A stretch of 64,000 bases of DNA from Protula sp. h YS-2021. Its lineage: Eukaryota; Annelida; Polychaeta; Sabellida; Serpulidae. The number at the start of each line of letters is the position of its first letter. Position 1 is the stretch's first letter. A program made the translations under genes and the position numbers. This document shows, piece by piece, positions 52,127 to 59,922 of this stretch. The DNA is taken from NCBI GenBank assembly GCA_949752745.1, contig OX457027.1:86373094-86437093 (forward strand), read 5' to 3'. The notes under the pieces are model-generated. The model saw only the letters and a list, made by a program, of their open reading frames with translations. It did not search any database and was not told the DNA's origin.

Positions 52127-52258
52127 ATGTTTTTCTTACTAACAAATTTAGTTTTGTGTGAGTGGTTTCAACGTAAACAAAGAAAGAAGTTGATAGAAGA
52201 GGCAGCAAATATATTAAAAGATATTTTATTACAGGAAGAAACCGACATGTCAGAATAA
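52127..52258 (+). CDS. 43-residue putative membrane peptide
   Basis: Short open frame beginning MFFLLTNLVLCEWF, then a basic cluster RKQRKK, an amphipathic helix and an acidic end. The pattern is a single N-terminal membrane anchor with a cytoplasmic tail. Its position in the element's gene row is the main support; it could be chance. Confidence 0.35.
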   Translation: MFFLLTNLVLCEWFQRKQRKKLIEEAANILKDILLQEETDMSE

Positions 52259-52302
52259 AGAAAAGAAACAAAGTCAGCATGGAGAATCTTGTGTTATTCA
52301 GC

Positions 52303-52706
52303 GGTCACAACACAAGGACGTTCTTTCAAACATGTTTCCAACACGACTTGAAAAGTATGGACATGGACAAGTGAAGCGTTGTATCAATATGAGAAAGCAG
52401 TTTTTCATCGCCGCCAAGATATTGCTTCAACCATTGCTTCATGTAGAAATGGATATGAAGCGAAACGTATTGCTAAAGTGATAAACCATGTCCTTACCAG
52501 TAAAGAGAAGTAAAATGCAAGATGTTTTACAAGTCAAATTGAATCAGTGTGTATTACTTCCTAACAAGTTAAAAGATTGTAAAGAAAAAACTTTAGTGGA
52601 AGCAACGTATGATCATTGGTGGGGAGCTGGTGTGAAACAAGTGTCATCTGGATATCCTGGTCAGAATATTATGGGAAAGTTGTTAGAAATGTTCTGTGAG
52701 ACTTGA
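52303..52706 (+). pseudogene. NADAR-domain protein (YbiA-like), broken by two frameshifts
   Basis: Three successive frames each carry a consecutive piece of a NADAR domain. The first piece reads KDVLSNMFPTRLEKYGHG (about 52,315-52,370), the strand opening. The second reads SEALYQYEKAVFHRR, then YEAKRIAKVINH (about 52,371-52,500), the conserved E-x-Y/H-Y-Q-Y-x-K-A core. The third reads LVEATYDHWWGAGV, then GYPGQNIMGKLLEMF (to 52,706), the conserved W-G-x-G and G-Q-N-x-x-G-K-x-L signature. NADAR proteins act on ADP-ribose-linked N-glycosidic bonds and occur in phages and large DNA viruses. Their presence in a Polinton suggests a role against host ADP-ribosylation or in NAD-derived metabolism, which is inference. 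The frameshifts lie near 52,370 and 52,505. Confidence 0.75.
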
Positions 52707-52867
52707 TGTGCAGACGTGTTTTTAACATGTAAAACATGGAGAAGTGTGTTAAGTGAACAACAACTGGAAAAAACTTGCTGAACTTGACAGACTTGTGCTA
52801 CATTGCCGGAGCAGCATAACTTGACAGACTTGTGCTGCACTGCTGGAGCAACATCTCACAAGACTAA

Positions 52868-53190
52868 TGGCGGACATGACACTGAGACAATATATTGTGC
52901 AAAAGCTTATTGTGGAGAAATGTTATTAGCTGTAAAAAAGTTTAGTCTGCCCTGCTTGTCAACATGAAGAGTGTCAAGAACATACTTGTCATGCTGCATG
53001 TGTTTATACATATTGGAATGAAGCTAAATATTACATTCATTTAGATAAAGTGTTAGAGAATGCAAATCAGCGTTGTGAGAAATATGGTGTAGATGCTATT
53101 ACATTGGATGAACTCAGTAATTGGTTAGTTTTCATTGAAGACCAATGGTCTCCAGTTATTCATACCATTGTATCCATACTTGATTTGTAA
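52868..53190 (+). pseudogene. Cys/His-rich Polinton gene relic, frameshifted
   Basis: One frame reads ETIYCAKAYCGEMLLAVKK (about 52,889-52,945). The adjacent frame continues VCPACQHEECQEHTCHAACV and then a helical C-terminal part to the TAA at 53188-53190. Together they look like a small Cys-rich protein broken near 52,942. A nearby duplicated stretch (GACAGACTTGTGCT at about 52,783 and 52,818) shows further decay. No family recognised; the spacing of Cys and His suggests zinc binding. Confidence 0.45.
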
Positions 53191-53262
53191 ATATATGTTA
53201 GTTAAGTTACTATGTTAGTTAAGTGATGTTAGTTAAGTTGTGTTGGTTGAGTTATAAATAAA
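53191..53262 (+). promoter_or_regulatory. TTAGTTAAGT repeats and TATA box before integrase
   Basis: Three copies of TTAGTTAAGT plus a variant are followed by TATAAATA at 53253-53260, about 40 bp before the integrase ATG at 53298. The ATAAATAAAA segment also contains AATAAA, which could serve as the poly-A signal of the upstream gene. The same TTAGTTAAGT motif recurs after the protease gene at 59,050-59,115. Confidence 0.55.
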
Positions 53263-53297
53263 AGCTGTTCTGTTGAAAAAATGTTTTTTCATTCATC

Positions 53298-54395
53298 ATG
53301 TCGACATGGAAAGACTACTTGACCAATATTTACTTCAAACCTGGACAGCCTGGAGCATTTGCTGGTCCTTACAAACTGTATCATATCTTAAGAAAACATA
53401 ATCAACCAGTCACACATTCACAAGTGAAGAAATGGCTGCAGGATCAAGATGCTTTCAGTTTACTACAACCTGCAAAATACAGGTTCAAAAGACAACGTGT
53501 CATTACACGTGGTATTGATGATATGTGGGATATTGATTTGGCTGATATGGGAAACATAGCTCCCTATAATAATGACATACGCTTTTCACTCATTGTCATT
53601 GATGTGTTTTCCAAATATGTGTGGGTACAGCCAATACCTAATAAATCACATACCAGCGTCATACAAGCTTTCCAAAAGATTTTTCATGACACACGACGAA
53701 GATCGTGTCAGACTCTAAGGTCTGATAAAGGAACAGAATTTAAAAATAGATGGGTAAAAGCATTTTTGAAGAAAGAGGGAATTCATGCTTATACCACAAA
53801 GAATGAAACCAAAGCCAACTTTGCTGAAAGAGTCATTCGTATTCTAAAGGGAATGATGTACCGGTATTTTCTACATAATCAAACTTACCGTTACTTAGAC
53901 ATTCTTCCAGACTTGGTGTACAATTACAACCATAGACATCATGGTTCTCTTCCTAATAAATATGCTCCTGTAGAGATTCGCAAAGACAACGAATCAAAAG
54001 TGTGGAAGTATATGTATGTCGACAAACTGAAATTGAAACCGAAGAAGAAGTACAAATTTAACATTGGTGATCATGTTCGTATTTCCCACATCAAATACGT
54101 GTTTCAACGAGTTTGTCACATCAAATGGACGCAAGAAGTCTTCATTGTCACACATCGCTGTAAGAAACAAGGAATACATTTATATCGTGTGAAAGACTTT
54201 TTGGACGAAGATATTGATGGACATTTCTATGAAGAAAAACTGCAGAAAGTGACCAAAGATATTGAATCTATTTATAGAATTGAAAAAGTCTTGAAAAAAC
54301 GTAAAAGACGAGGTGTGAAAGAATTATTTTTCAAGTGGTTAGGTTGGCCAAACAAGTTTAACAGTTTGGTGAAAGAAACAGACATTCAAAAATGA
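53298..54395 (+). CDS. Polinton integrase (retroviral-type, C-terminal chromodomain)
   Basis: 365-residue DDE integrase that inserts the element into host DNA. Catalytic core: Asp near 80 (WDIDLADM), Asp near 143 (RSDKGTEF) and Glu near 177 (NFAERVIRILKG), in the order expected of the rve family. The middle contains the YNHRHHGSLPNKYAP stretch typical of integrase core ends, then an SH3-like segment (FNIGDHVRIS). Residues of about 325-362 form a chromodomain-like module (YRIEKVLKK...ELFFKWLGWP), which may direct insertion to modified chromatin. The length is normal and the frame is open. The stop overlaps the ATPase start as ATGA (54392-54395). No gag or reverse transcriptase lies nearby, so this is not an LTR retroelement. 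Confidence 0.95.
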   Translation: MSTWKDYLTNIYFKPGQPGAFAGPYKLYHILRKHNQPVTHSQVKKWLQDQDAFSLLQPAKYRFKRQRVITRGIDDMWDIDLADMGNIAPYNNDIRFSLIVIDVFSKYVWVQPIPNKSHTSVIQAFQKIFHDTRRRSCQTLRSDKGTEFKNRWVKAFLKKEGIHAYTTKNETKANFAERVIRILKGMMYRYFLHNQTYRYLDILPDLVYNYNHRHHGSLPNKYAPVEIRKDNESKVWKYMYVDKLKLKPKKKYKFNIGDHVRISHIKYVFQRVCHIKWTQEVFIVTHRCKKQGIHLYRVKDFLDEDIDGHFYEEKLQKVTKDIESIYRIEKVLKKRKRRGVKELFFKWLGWPNKFNSLVKETDIQK

Positions 54396-55051
54396 AGCAT
54401 CCATTTACATGTTTGGTCTCTGGACCTACAGGCAGTGGCAAAACGTCTCTGGTGAAGGAAATTCTAGAACAAAAGTTGATTAAACCCTCTCCAAAAAGCA
54501 TTTTATGGCTTTATGCAGCAGATCAGCCTTTGTACAAGGGAATGAAAGGCGTGAAATTTTATCAAGGTATTCCAGATGACATTGAAGAGCGCTTTAACCC
54601 GAAAAAACCAAACTTACTTATCATTGATGACTTAGTGACGAAATGTCATAGTGATGAGCGTATGACACGTCTCTTTAGTGTTAGCAGCAGTCATCAAAAT
54701 CTAAGCATTATCTTTGTTGTGCATAATTTATTCCATCATGGGAAAGAGATGCGAAATATTAGTTTGAATACACATTATATCATTCTATTTAAAAATCCTA
54801 GAGACAGTCAACAAATCAGTACATTGGCGCGACAAATGTATCCTGGAAGATCTCAATTTCTCATAGAAGCCTATCAAGATGCTACCAGCAAACCTCATGG
54901 TTATCTATTCATTGATTGAAAACCAAAGACAAATGATCAACTACGTATTCGTACAGGCATTTTACCAAAAGATACACATTATGTATATATTGATAAAGCA
55001 GTGTATGAACAAGAACCAACTCATTTAACCATTCGCAGTCAAGATGTCTAA
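54392..55051 (+). pseudogene. Packaging ATPase (FtsK/HerA-like) with premature stop
   Basis: Motor that packages element DNA into capsids. Walker A GPTGSGKT lies at residues 11-18, Walker B (NLLIIDDLV) near 74-82, followed by the sensor-type segment FVVHNLFHHG. The frame from 54392 ends at TGA 54917-54919 after 175 residues (LFID). The same frame is open beyond it to the TAA at 55049-55051 and reads plausible ATPase C-terminal sequence, so the TGA is a nonsense change rather than the natural end. The real end would overlap the next gene's start at 55044. Without the tail the protein may be defective. Confidence 0.9.
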
Positions 55052-55370
55052 ACGTATTCGAGCGAACCAACCGTTTCTTCACTTGCTTGCACACAGTGGG
55101 CCTAAACGACGTAAATCCTTGCTACAGCAAGCTACAAAGGAGGAATTAACAAGCTTGTTTGATATTTGTTTAAATATATTGCGAGGACATTTACCCTTAA
55201 ACTCAAAACGGTTTAAGGAATTTAAACGTGAACGTCATACGCTACGTACTCTAGCAGATAAGAAGATATCACTTCGAAGAAAAAAGAAGTTGATTAATCA
55301 GAAAGGAGGATTCATTGGAGCTATTGCTAAATTTGCATTGCCCTTGTTAGCCCAATTACTGTTAAAATGA
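55044..55370 (+). CDS. Small basic Polinton protein with hydrophobic C-terminus
   Basis: 108 residues, strongly basic in the middle (KRFKEFKRERH, RRKKKLINQKGGF), ending in a hydrophobic helix (IAKFALPLLAQLLLK). The placement between the ATPase and capsid genes and the layout (basic body, Gly-Gly, amphipathic or hydrophobic end) suggest a virion core or membrane-active minor protein, such as adenoviral pX or pVI. That analogy is inference. The frame is intact, and its stop overlaps the next start as ATGA (55367-55370). Confidence 0.7.
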   Translation: MSKRIRANQPFLHLLAHSGPKRRKSLLQQATKEELTSLFDICLNILRGHLPLNSKRFKEFKRERHTLRTLADKKISLRRKKKLINQKGGFIGAIAKFALPLLAQLLLK

Positions 55371-55924
55371 AACATACTATGAAAATGGTCCTCATTCCTG
55401 AATATGAATACAAACTCTTGTTAGAAAAGAAAAATGATATCAAAACAAAAGTCAATACACTTTTACATGGGAAACGAACACGTGAAAAGGCTAAAGAAAT
55501 ATCTCAACTTCTTGGCCGTCATTTACGAACAAGTCAGTCTAGACAACAAAAGCCTGTTGCGTCATCTGAAAAGTCAGAAAAGTTATTTTTAAGTCATTTT
55601 CAACCTATCTATCATGGAAAAGTAACACAACTTTTAGCAGAACTGAAGAAACATGGTGTTAAATGGACAGACAAGAATGAACTTGTGTTGAAAACGGGCG
55701 ATATTATTACAAATTCCAACATTGTTTATTTGATGAAAGAAGCATTGGTGGCTACAAGAAGAAAAGAACGAGCTATACCACACGGTTGGCATCCGTTTAT
55801 CCAGGATGTAGATGCTAATATTCCAAAAACAATGTTTAGTAAAAAGACCACTCGTGATGACATTACAAAAGAAATGAAACAACGTCAACAAAGAGAGTTT
55901 CCTGAAGGATGGGAAAATTTTTAA
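55367..55924 (+). CDS. Conserved Polinton protein of the late cluster, unknown function
   Basis: 185 residues, open. It starts MVLIPEYEYKLL (from the second Met), then a coiled-coil-like Lys/Glu-rich stretch, then VTQLLAELKKHGVKWTDKNELVLKTGDIITNSNIVYLMKEAL, a small alpha/beta unit with a Trp. The C-terminus has HGWHPFIQD and FPEGWENF. The layout is familiar from Polinton and adintovirus late regions, but no activity is assigned. It overlaps the next gene by 16 bp. Confidence 0.7.
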   Translation: MKHTMKMVLIPEYEYKLLLEKKNDIKTKVNTLLHGKRTREKAKEISQLLGRHLRTSQSRQQKPVASSEKSEKLFLSHFQPIYHGKVTQLLAELKKHGVKWTDKNELVLKTGDIITNSNIVYLMKEALVATRRKERAIPHGWHPFIQDVDANIPKTMFSKKTTRDDITKEMKQRQQREFPEGWENF

Positions 55925-56124
55925 CATGGCTGAAAGAGCTATGTTGTTGTCAAGAAACAACTATTCCTGTGAAGATCAGATTTACCAGTGCGTGTTGTGA
56001 AGGAGAAGTCATAGATCATGTAGATCATAATGATGTGAACGATGATGAGACTTTGCATACTTGGTCGAATGTCGCGCGCTATTGTGAAGTATATAGACAA
56101 CGTCAACGCACCGATACCATTTAG
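55909..56124 (+). CDS. Small protein with myristoylation-like N-terminus and CCC
   Basis: 71 residues. It begins MGKFLTWLKELCCCQ, where Gly2 and Thr6 fit the N-myristoylation pattern and the three Cys could be palmitoylated. The rest is acidic (DHVDHNDVNDDE) with no known domain. It overlaps the end of the previous gene by 16 bp in another frame and ends 8 bp before the minor capsid start. A membrane-associated virion protein is the inference. Confidence 0.6.
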   Translation: MGKFLTWLKELCCCQETTIPVKIRFTSACCEGEVIDHVDHNDVNDDETLHTWSNVARYCEVYRQRQRTDTI

Positions 56125-56132
56125 TTCCCATC

Positions 56133-56897
56133 ATGGAGTCGAATAGTTTTTACATTTCTTTGCCTAGCAATGCTAGTATGAACTATTATCCCAACAACAA
56201 GGCTTCGAATTATCAAATTCGTATGCCTCGAACCATCTATCTGAATGGAAAATATGAAGTGGCTTTAGCTGAAATTTAATATCCACATACATGGACAACT
56301 ATGAGACATGGCATGGACTATTCCATTCAGTATCGACAACAACCGCTGACAGATGCTGTTCTTGACACTATCAATATTCCTTATGGCTACTATACAACCA
56401 TACCAGAGATATGTCAGGCAGTGAATGAAGAAGCGACTAATTCTATGAAAGATGATCTTAAAGAAGCTATTTGGATAAAGTATGATAAAATTAGACGACG
56501 CGTGTTTCTATTTCTAAATTATGGCTTTGAAGTGTCATTTTCCGCTGGATTAGCTGAGATTTTAGGATTTATCCCAGATCAATGGTATACTGAAAGATGG
56601 ATAACTGAACATAAAGCTGATGTGAAACAGGGATTTTATACACTTTATGTGTATTGTAGTATTTGTGAACCACAAGTTGTTGGTGATTATTATGTTCCCT
56701 TACTACACTCTGTTGGAATACAAGGCCATGATGGTGAGATTATCATGAAAACTTACGGCGAACCGCATTATGTCCCTGTAAACACGTCCAAATTTGACGT
56801 GATAGAAATGAATATTAAGGATGACACAGGCCATAATGTTCCATTTCAAACTGGAAAGGTGATCTGTAAACTTCATTTTCGACCAAAAGCAATATGA
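56133..56897 (+). pseudogene. Minor capsid protein (penton-type single jelly roll) with an in-frame stop
   Basis: 254-codon frame from ATG 56133. The N-terminus SNSFYISLPSNASM and the later GKYEVALAEI are the hallmark start of Polinton penton proteins, which form the capsid vertices. An in-frame TAA at 56277-56279 (codon 49) interrupts it right after ALAEI. The frame is then open to 56897, with the rest of the jelly roll (SAGLAEILGF, GFYTLYVYCSICEP, GKVICKLHFRP). It is therefore a nonsense-mutated copy; translation from the ATG at 56301 would lack the first strands. The stop overlaps the next start as ATGA. Confidence 0.9.
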
Positions 56898-57238
56898 AAA
56901 CTTATACACACGATCCGTCTGCATATCGCAACCATTTTCTTCGTCAAGTGGGCGGGGAATTACCAGGATTCAAAGGAGCGTGAATCCAATATGGCGATGG
57001 TATTGGTTCAATACTGGGATCATTGGCTCGCAAAGCTATTCCACTACTTAAGGCTGGGGCTAAGATCGTTGCGCCACATCTTAAGAAGGCTGCAAAGAAT
57101 GTCGCAAAAGATGTTACGGGCCCAGTAGCAGAACATGTGTTTGGTGAACAAAAGCGCGTGCAACCGATGAAACGTGCCAGAAGACGAAAAACAGCTAGAC
57201 GGATAACATCAAAACACATTAAAAAAGATATCTTTTAA
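56894..57238 (+). pseudogene. Small basic Polinton protein with an in-frame stop
   Basis: Frame from ATG 56894 to TAA 57236-57238, interrupted by TGA at 56981-56983 (codon 30). Before the stop: a short segment ending QVGGELPGFKGA. After it: YGDGIGSILGSLARKAIPLL, a Gly/Ala-rich hydrophobic helix, a Lys/Ala-rich stretch, then a highly basic end (RARRRKTARR). This layout fits a capsid-associated DNA-condensing or membrane-active protein similar to adenoviral pVI/pX; that is inference. It sits 3 bp before the major capsid gene. Confidence 0.75.
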
Positions 57239-57241
57239 ATC

Positions 57242-58615
57242 ATGTCTCTCATTCATAATCATTCGTGTGAATGTAGTCTTTCTCCATTGGAATGGTTTCA
57301 CATACCACCAACGCAAACTGCTGCAGAGAAAAGTTATAATGTCGACTCTCAACCACTCATCACCATTAGAGAAGACGCTCCAATAGAATTCTACATTCCT
57401 GCGAGTACAGAAGAATATCTGGATTTAAAGAACAGCAAACTTCATATTGTATGTCGCATTCTAAAGGCCGATGGAACCGCTTGTGGCGCAGATGATAATG
57501 TCTCTTGCATCAATGATGTGTTTAATGGGTTATGGTCTAATATTGAATTGTGTCTGAATGATCGATTGGTTTCTCATAGCAACAATACTCATGGTTATAC
57601 CAGCATTATCTCTCATCTCATCCATGATTCGGAGGAAAGTCTGCATTCTGAGCGCTCTATGCGTCTCATGTACAAGGATACTGCTGGGTCAATGAATAGT
57701 TATGAGGTGAAAAGACCTAATCATGAACAATATGTATCCTGGTTTCATGTCAATGCTGACGGTGGTGACTTGGCTGAGCAAGGAAACAATGGCTTACATA
57801 ATCGTTATTTGCATACACGTATTAGCCGTGATTTTATGCTGACAGGTGGTTTAAGGATAGATTTGTTTGAGCAGGATCGTTTTCTTCCTAATGGCATCAG
57901 TTTGAAATTGCGTTTCCATAGACAAAAAGATGATTATGTATTAATGGCTGTAGATAATGCCTATAAGGTAGAAGTGAAAGAGGCATTTTTAAAAATTCGC
58001 AAAGTGAGGGTGAGTCCAGGTATTCAGTTAGGACATACAGATGCATTGATGAAAAGTCCTGCCAAGATAATTATCACTAGAAAAGAATGCAAAGTGTTGG
58101 CTCTTCCAGCAGGATTTCAGTCTTTTGTGAAAGATAACACCTTTTTGGGTCAATTACCAAATCGTATTGTCATTGGTCTGGTTCATAATGAAGCCCTTGG
58201 TGGATCAGTATTGAGGAATCCATATGATTTCAAACATTTTGATCTGGACTATATGCAACTCTACACGGATGATGAACCAGTTCTATCCAAACCTCTCAAG
58301 CTTGACATTACACAGAACAAATACCTGGACGCTTTTGAAACGCTTTACAAATCGTTTGATAGATTGAATGATGAGAAAACTTCCATTATAAAACGGGAAG
58401 ATTGGCCTAGAGGTTATGCTTTATTTTCGTTTGACTTAACACCTGATTATGATGGCGATGATCATTTTCCCTTGATCAAACATGCGAATTTGCGGTTAGA
58501 AATGAATTTTGCTAGGGCTTTACAACATACAATCAATATCATTGTCTATGCTGAATTTGACAACATTATTGAAATAAGTGCAAATCGCAGCATCCAATTC
58601 GACTACCAGTCATGA
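57242..58615 (+). CDS. Major capsid protein (double jelly roll)
   Basis: 457 residues, intact frame. It is the hexon-like shell protein of Polintons. The N-terminus carries the familiar LSPLEWFHIPPTQTAAEKS segment, followed by VDSQPLITIREDAPIEFYIP, which is near-universal in this family. Further family-like stretches are WSNIELCLND, ISHLIHDSEES, LPNGISLKLRFHR and the VRVSPGIQLGHTDAL turn between the jelly rolls. The C-terminus includes YALFSFDLTPD and the closing strands. Length and order match the family. The stop overlaps the protease start as ATGA (58612-58615). Confidence 0.92.
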   Translation: MSLIHNHSCECSLSPLEWFHIPPTQTAAEKSYNVDSQPLITIREDAPIEFYIPASTEEYLDLKNSKLHIVCRILKADGTACGADDNVSCINDVFNGLWSNIELCLNDRLVSHSNNTHGYTSIISHLIHDSEESLHSERSMRLMYKDTAGSMNSYEVKRPNHEQYVSWFHVNADGGDLAEQGNNGLHNRYLHTRISRDFMLTGGLRIDLFEQDRFLPNGISLKLRFHRQKDDYVLMAVDNAYKVEVKEAFLKIRKVRVSPGIQLGHTDALMKSPAKIIITRKECKVLALPAGFQSFVKDNTFLGQLPNRIVIGLVHNEALGGSVLRNPYDFKHFDLDYMQLYTDDEPVLSKPLKLDITQNKYLDAFETLYKSFDRLNDEKTSIIKREDWPRGYALFSFDLTPDYDGDDHFPLIKHANLRLEMNFARALQHTINIIVYAEFDNIIEISANRSIQFDYQS

Positions 58616-59049
58616 ACACGAAGCACATTGATGCCATACTGAGTCATGATGTCATGACCAAAGACTTGTTTCAAGGCGTGTTTGCCATGGACCAGTTACC
58701 ATCTTTACAACGCGGCGCCTATGTGATCAACACAGACGATCAAGATGAACCAGGAGAACATTGTGTGGTAGTGTATTATGACAAAGACCCTGTAGAATAT
58801 TTTGACTCTTATGGGCTTTTACCTCTCGATGATCGTTTAGAAATGTTTTTAAGAAATGACTATATGTATAAATCTATATCATTACAAACGCCAATATCAT
58901 CATCATGTGGTTTTTATTGTGTATATTATATATTACATAGAGCTCGAGGTCAGAGTATGTTTGATATTGTGAATATATTAAAAAGAAAGGATGGTGATTT
59001 TATTGTAAAGGATTTTGTATATAGACATTATAAACCTTTGTTTTATTAA
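58612..59049 (+). CDS. Adenain-like capsid maturation cysteine protease (C5/Ulp1 fold)
   Basis: 145 residues, open. It cleaves capsid precursors during maturation. Catalytic set visible: His near 50 (GEHCVVVYY), Asp near 65 (YFDSYG), Gln near 92 (LQTPISS) and Cys near 99 (SSSCGFYCVYY). The residue after the catalytic His is Cys, where most adenain-like proteases have Trp. The frame starts within the major capsid stop. The length is shorter than adenovirus protease but typical of Polintons. Confidence 0.9.
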   Translation: MNTKHIDAILSHDVMTKDLFQGVFAMDQLPSLQRGAYVINTDDQDEPGEHCVVVYYDKDPVEYFDSYGLLPLDDRLEMFLRNDYMYKSISLQTPISSSCGFYCVYYILHRARGQSMFDIVNILKRKDGDFIVKDFVYRHYKPLFY

Positions 59050-59310
59050 TGTTGTAGTTAAGTTGTAGTTATATTAGTTAAGTTGTTGTTATATTAGTTA
59101 AGTTGTTGTTATATAAGTTCAGTGGTTGTTAATTGTTAAATAAAACAACCCAAGTTTCAAACAGTCTTGTTTATTGTCTTGTACATACGTTTATTTACAA
59201 ACTTTTATTTACAAACTCTATTTACACTATTTACAAATTCTTAACTATTTACAAATTCTTAACTACAAAGTCTATTTACACTATTTACAAACTTTTATTT
59301 ACAAAGTCTA
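59050..59310. repeat. Convergent-gene spacer: TTAGTTAAGT and TATTTACAAA repeats with poly-A signals
   Basis: The left half has about four copies of a 22-bp GTTGT-TATATTAGTTAA-type unit, with TATATAAG at 59110-59117 and AATAAA near 59,138 for the rightward genes. The right half (about 59,185-59,310) repeats TATTTACAAACT-like units. Read on the minus strand these give several AATAAA signals for the leftward genes. The open frame through this repeat is low-complexity and not a gene. Confidence 0.7.
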
Positions 59311-59553
59311 TTAACAAACACATTCATTTTTCAATACATTCATCAATGAATGCCATTCATCAGAATCTAAATTGATATAGGTATCATAGACATTATACCC
59401 GTATTTGTAAATGCTATGAAAGCTTACATAACGCACATCACAAAACTTTATCACTTTCACAGTGACATGTTCAGACAGTTTCAGTTCATATCCTTCTTCT
59501 AAGTCCATCAGTCGCATAGGCTGTGTCAGCTCAATGAATTCGGTACCCCGCAT
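59311..59553 (-). CDS. Small PC4-like-pattern Polinton protein 1
   Basis: 80 residues from the ATG at 59553. The frame is open a little further upstream only by overlapping the previous stop without an ATG. It contains EEGYELKLSEHVTVKVIKF, then VRYVSF, then INLDSDEWHSLMNVL: a beta-strand run followed by a Trp-containing helix. The same arrangement recurs in the next three leftward genes and resembles the PC4 ssDNA-binding fold. The similarity is a by-eye pattern call, so homology is tentative. Confidence 0.55.
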   Translation of the reverse strand: MRGTEFIELTQPMRLMDLEEGYELKLSEHVTVKVIKFCDVRYVSFHSIYKYGYNVYDTYINLDSDEWHSLMNVLKNECVC

Positions 59554-59578
59554 AAGTTGTATTCCATGCTCTTTGAAT

Positions 59579-59920
59579 TCAAGCACAAGAGTCTTCCCAA
59601 TCTAATGCTTGCAACAGCGCGTTCCATTCCACTGTGTTGAGGGTGATGATGTCGTAGTGTTCTGTAAGCTCGTCATGTTGGCGAAATTGTACAAACACGT
59701 CTAGACAGTTCTGAATCACACGGACTTCTATATCATTTGAAAGGTGAAGCTGAAAGCCGGGTATTCTCAACTTGTCTAGATGATCCTTCAACACAGATTG
59801 TTCGTCAAGCGATAGTATGATAAACTTTCCAAAATGTCGTAGCACAATGTCATCACATAAGTTTCTCATATATGAGAATCCATATGTAATGGGTTCATAA
59901 TCCAACAAATAGTCTTCCAT
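59579..59920 (-). CDS. Small PC4-like-pattern Polinton protein 2
   Basis: 113 residues from ATG 59920, starting two bases after the previous gene's stop. It contains VLRHFGKFIILSLDEQSVLKD (a first strand-helix unit) and GFQLHLSNDIEVRVIQNC, then VFVQF and ITLNTVEWNALLQALD (a second unit). The GFxLxLxxxxEV...W..LL..L pattern matches proteins 1 and 3 and the rightward Cys-rich paralogues. Function is inferred only. Confidence 0.6.
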   Translation of the reverse strand: MEDYLLDYEPITYGFSYMRNLCDDIVLRHFGKFIILSLDEQSVLKDHLDKLRIPGFQLHLSNDIEVRVIQNCLDVFVQFRQHDELTEHYDIITLNTVEWNALLQALDWEDSCA

Positions 59921-59922
59921 CT

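Noticed and set aside
53298..54395. LTR retrotransposon or endogenous retrovirus
   Set aside because: The integrase is accompanied by capsid, protease, ATPase and protein-primed polymerase genes; no reverse transcriptase, gag or LTR is present.
59133..59375. 80-codon plus frame after the protease gene
   Set aside because: Made almost entirely of TATTTACAAA-type repeats and overlaps the opposite-strand gene end.
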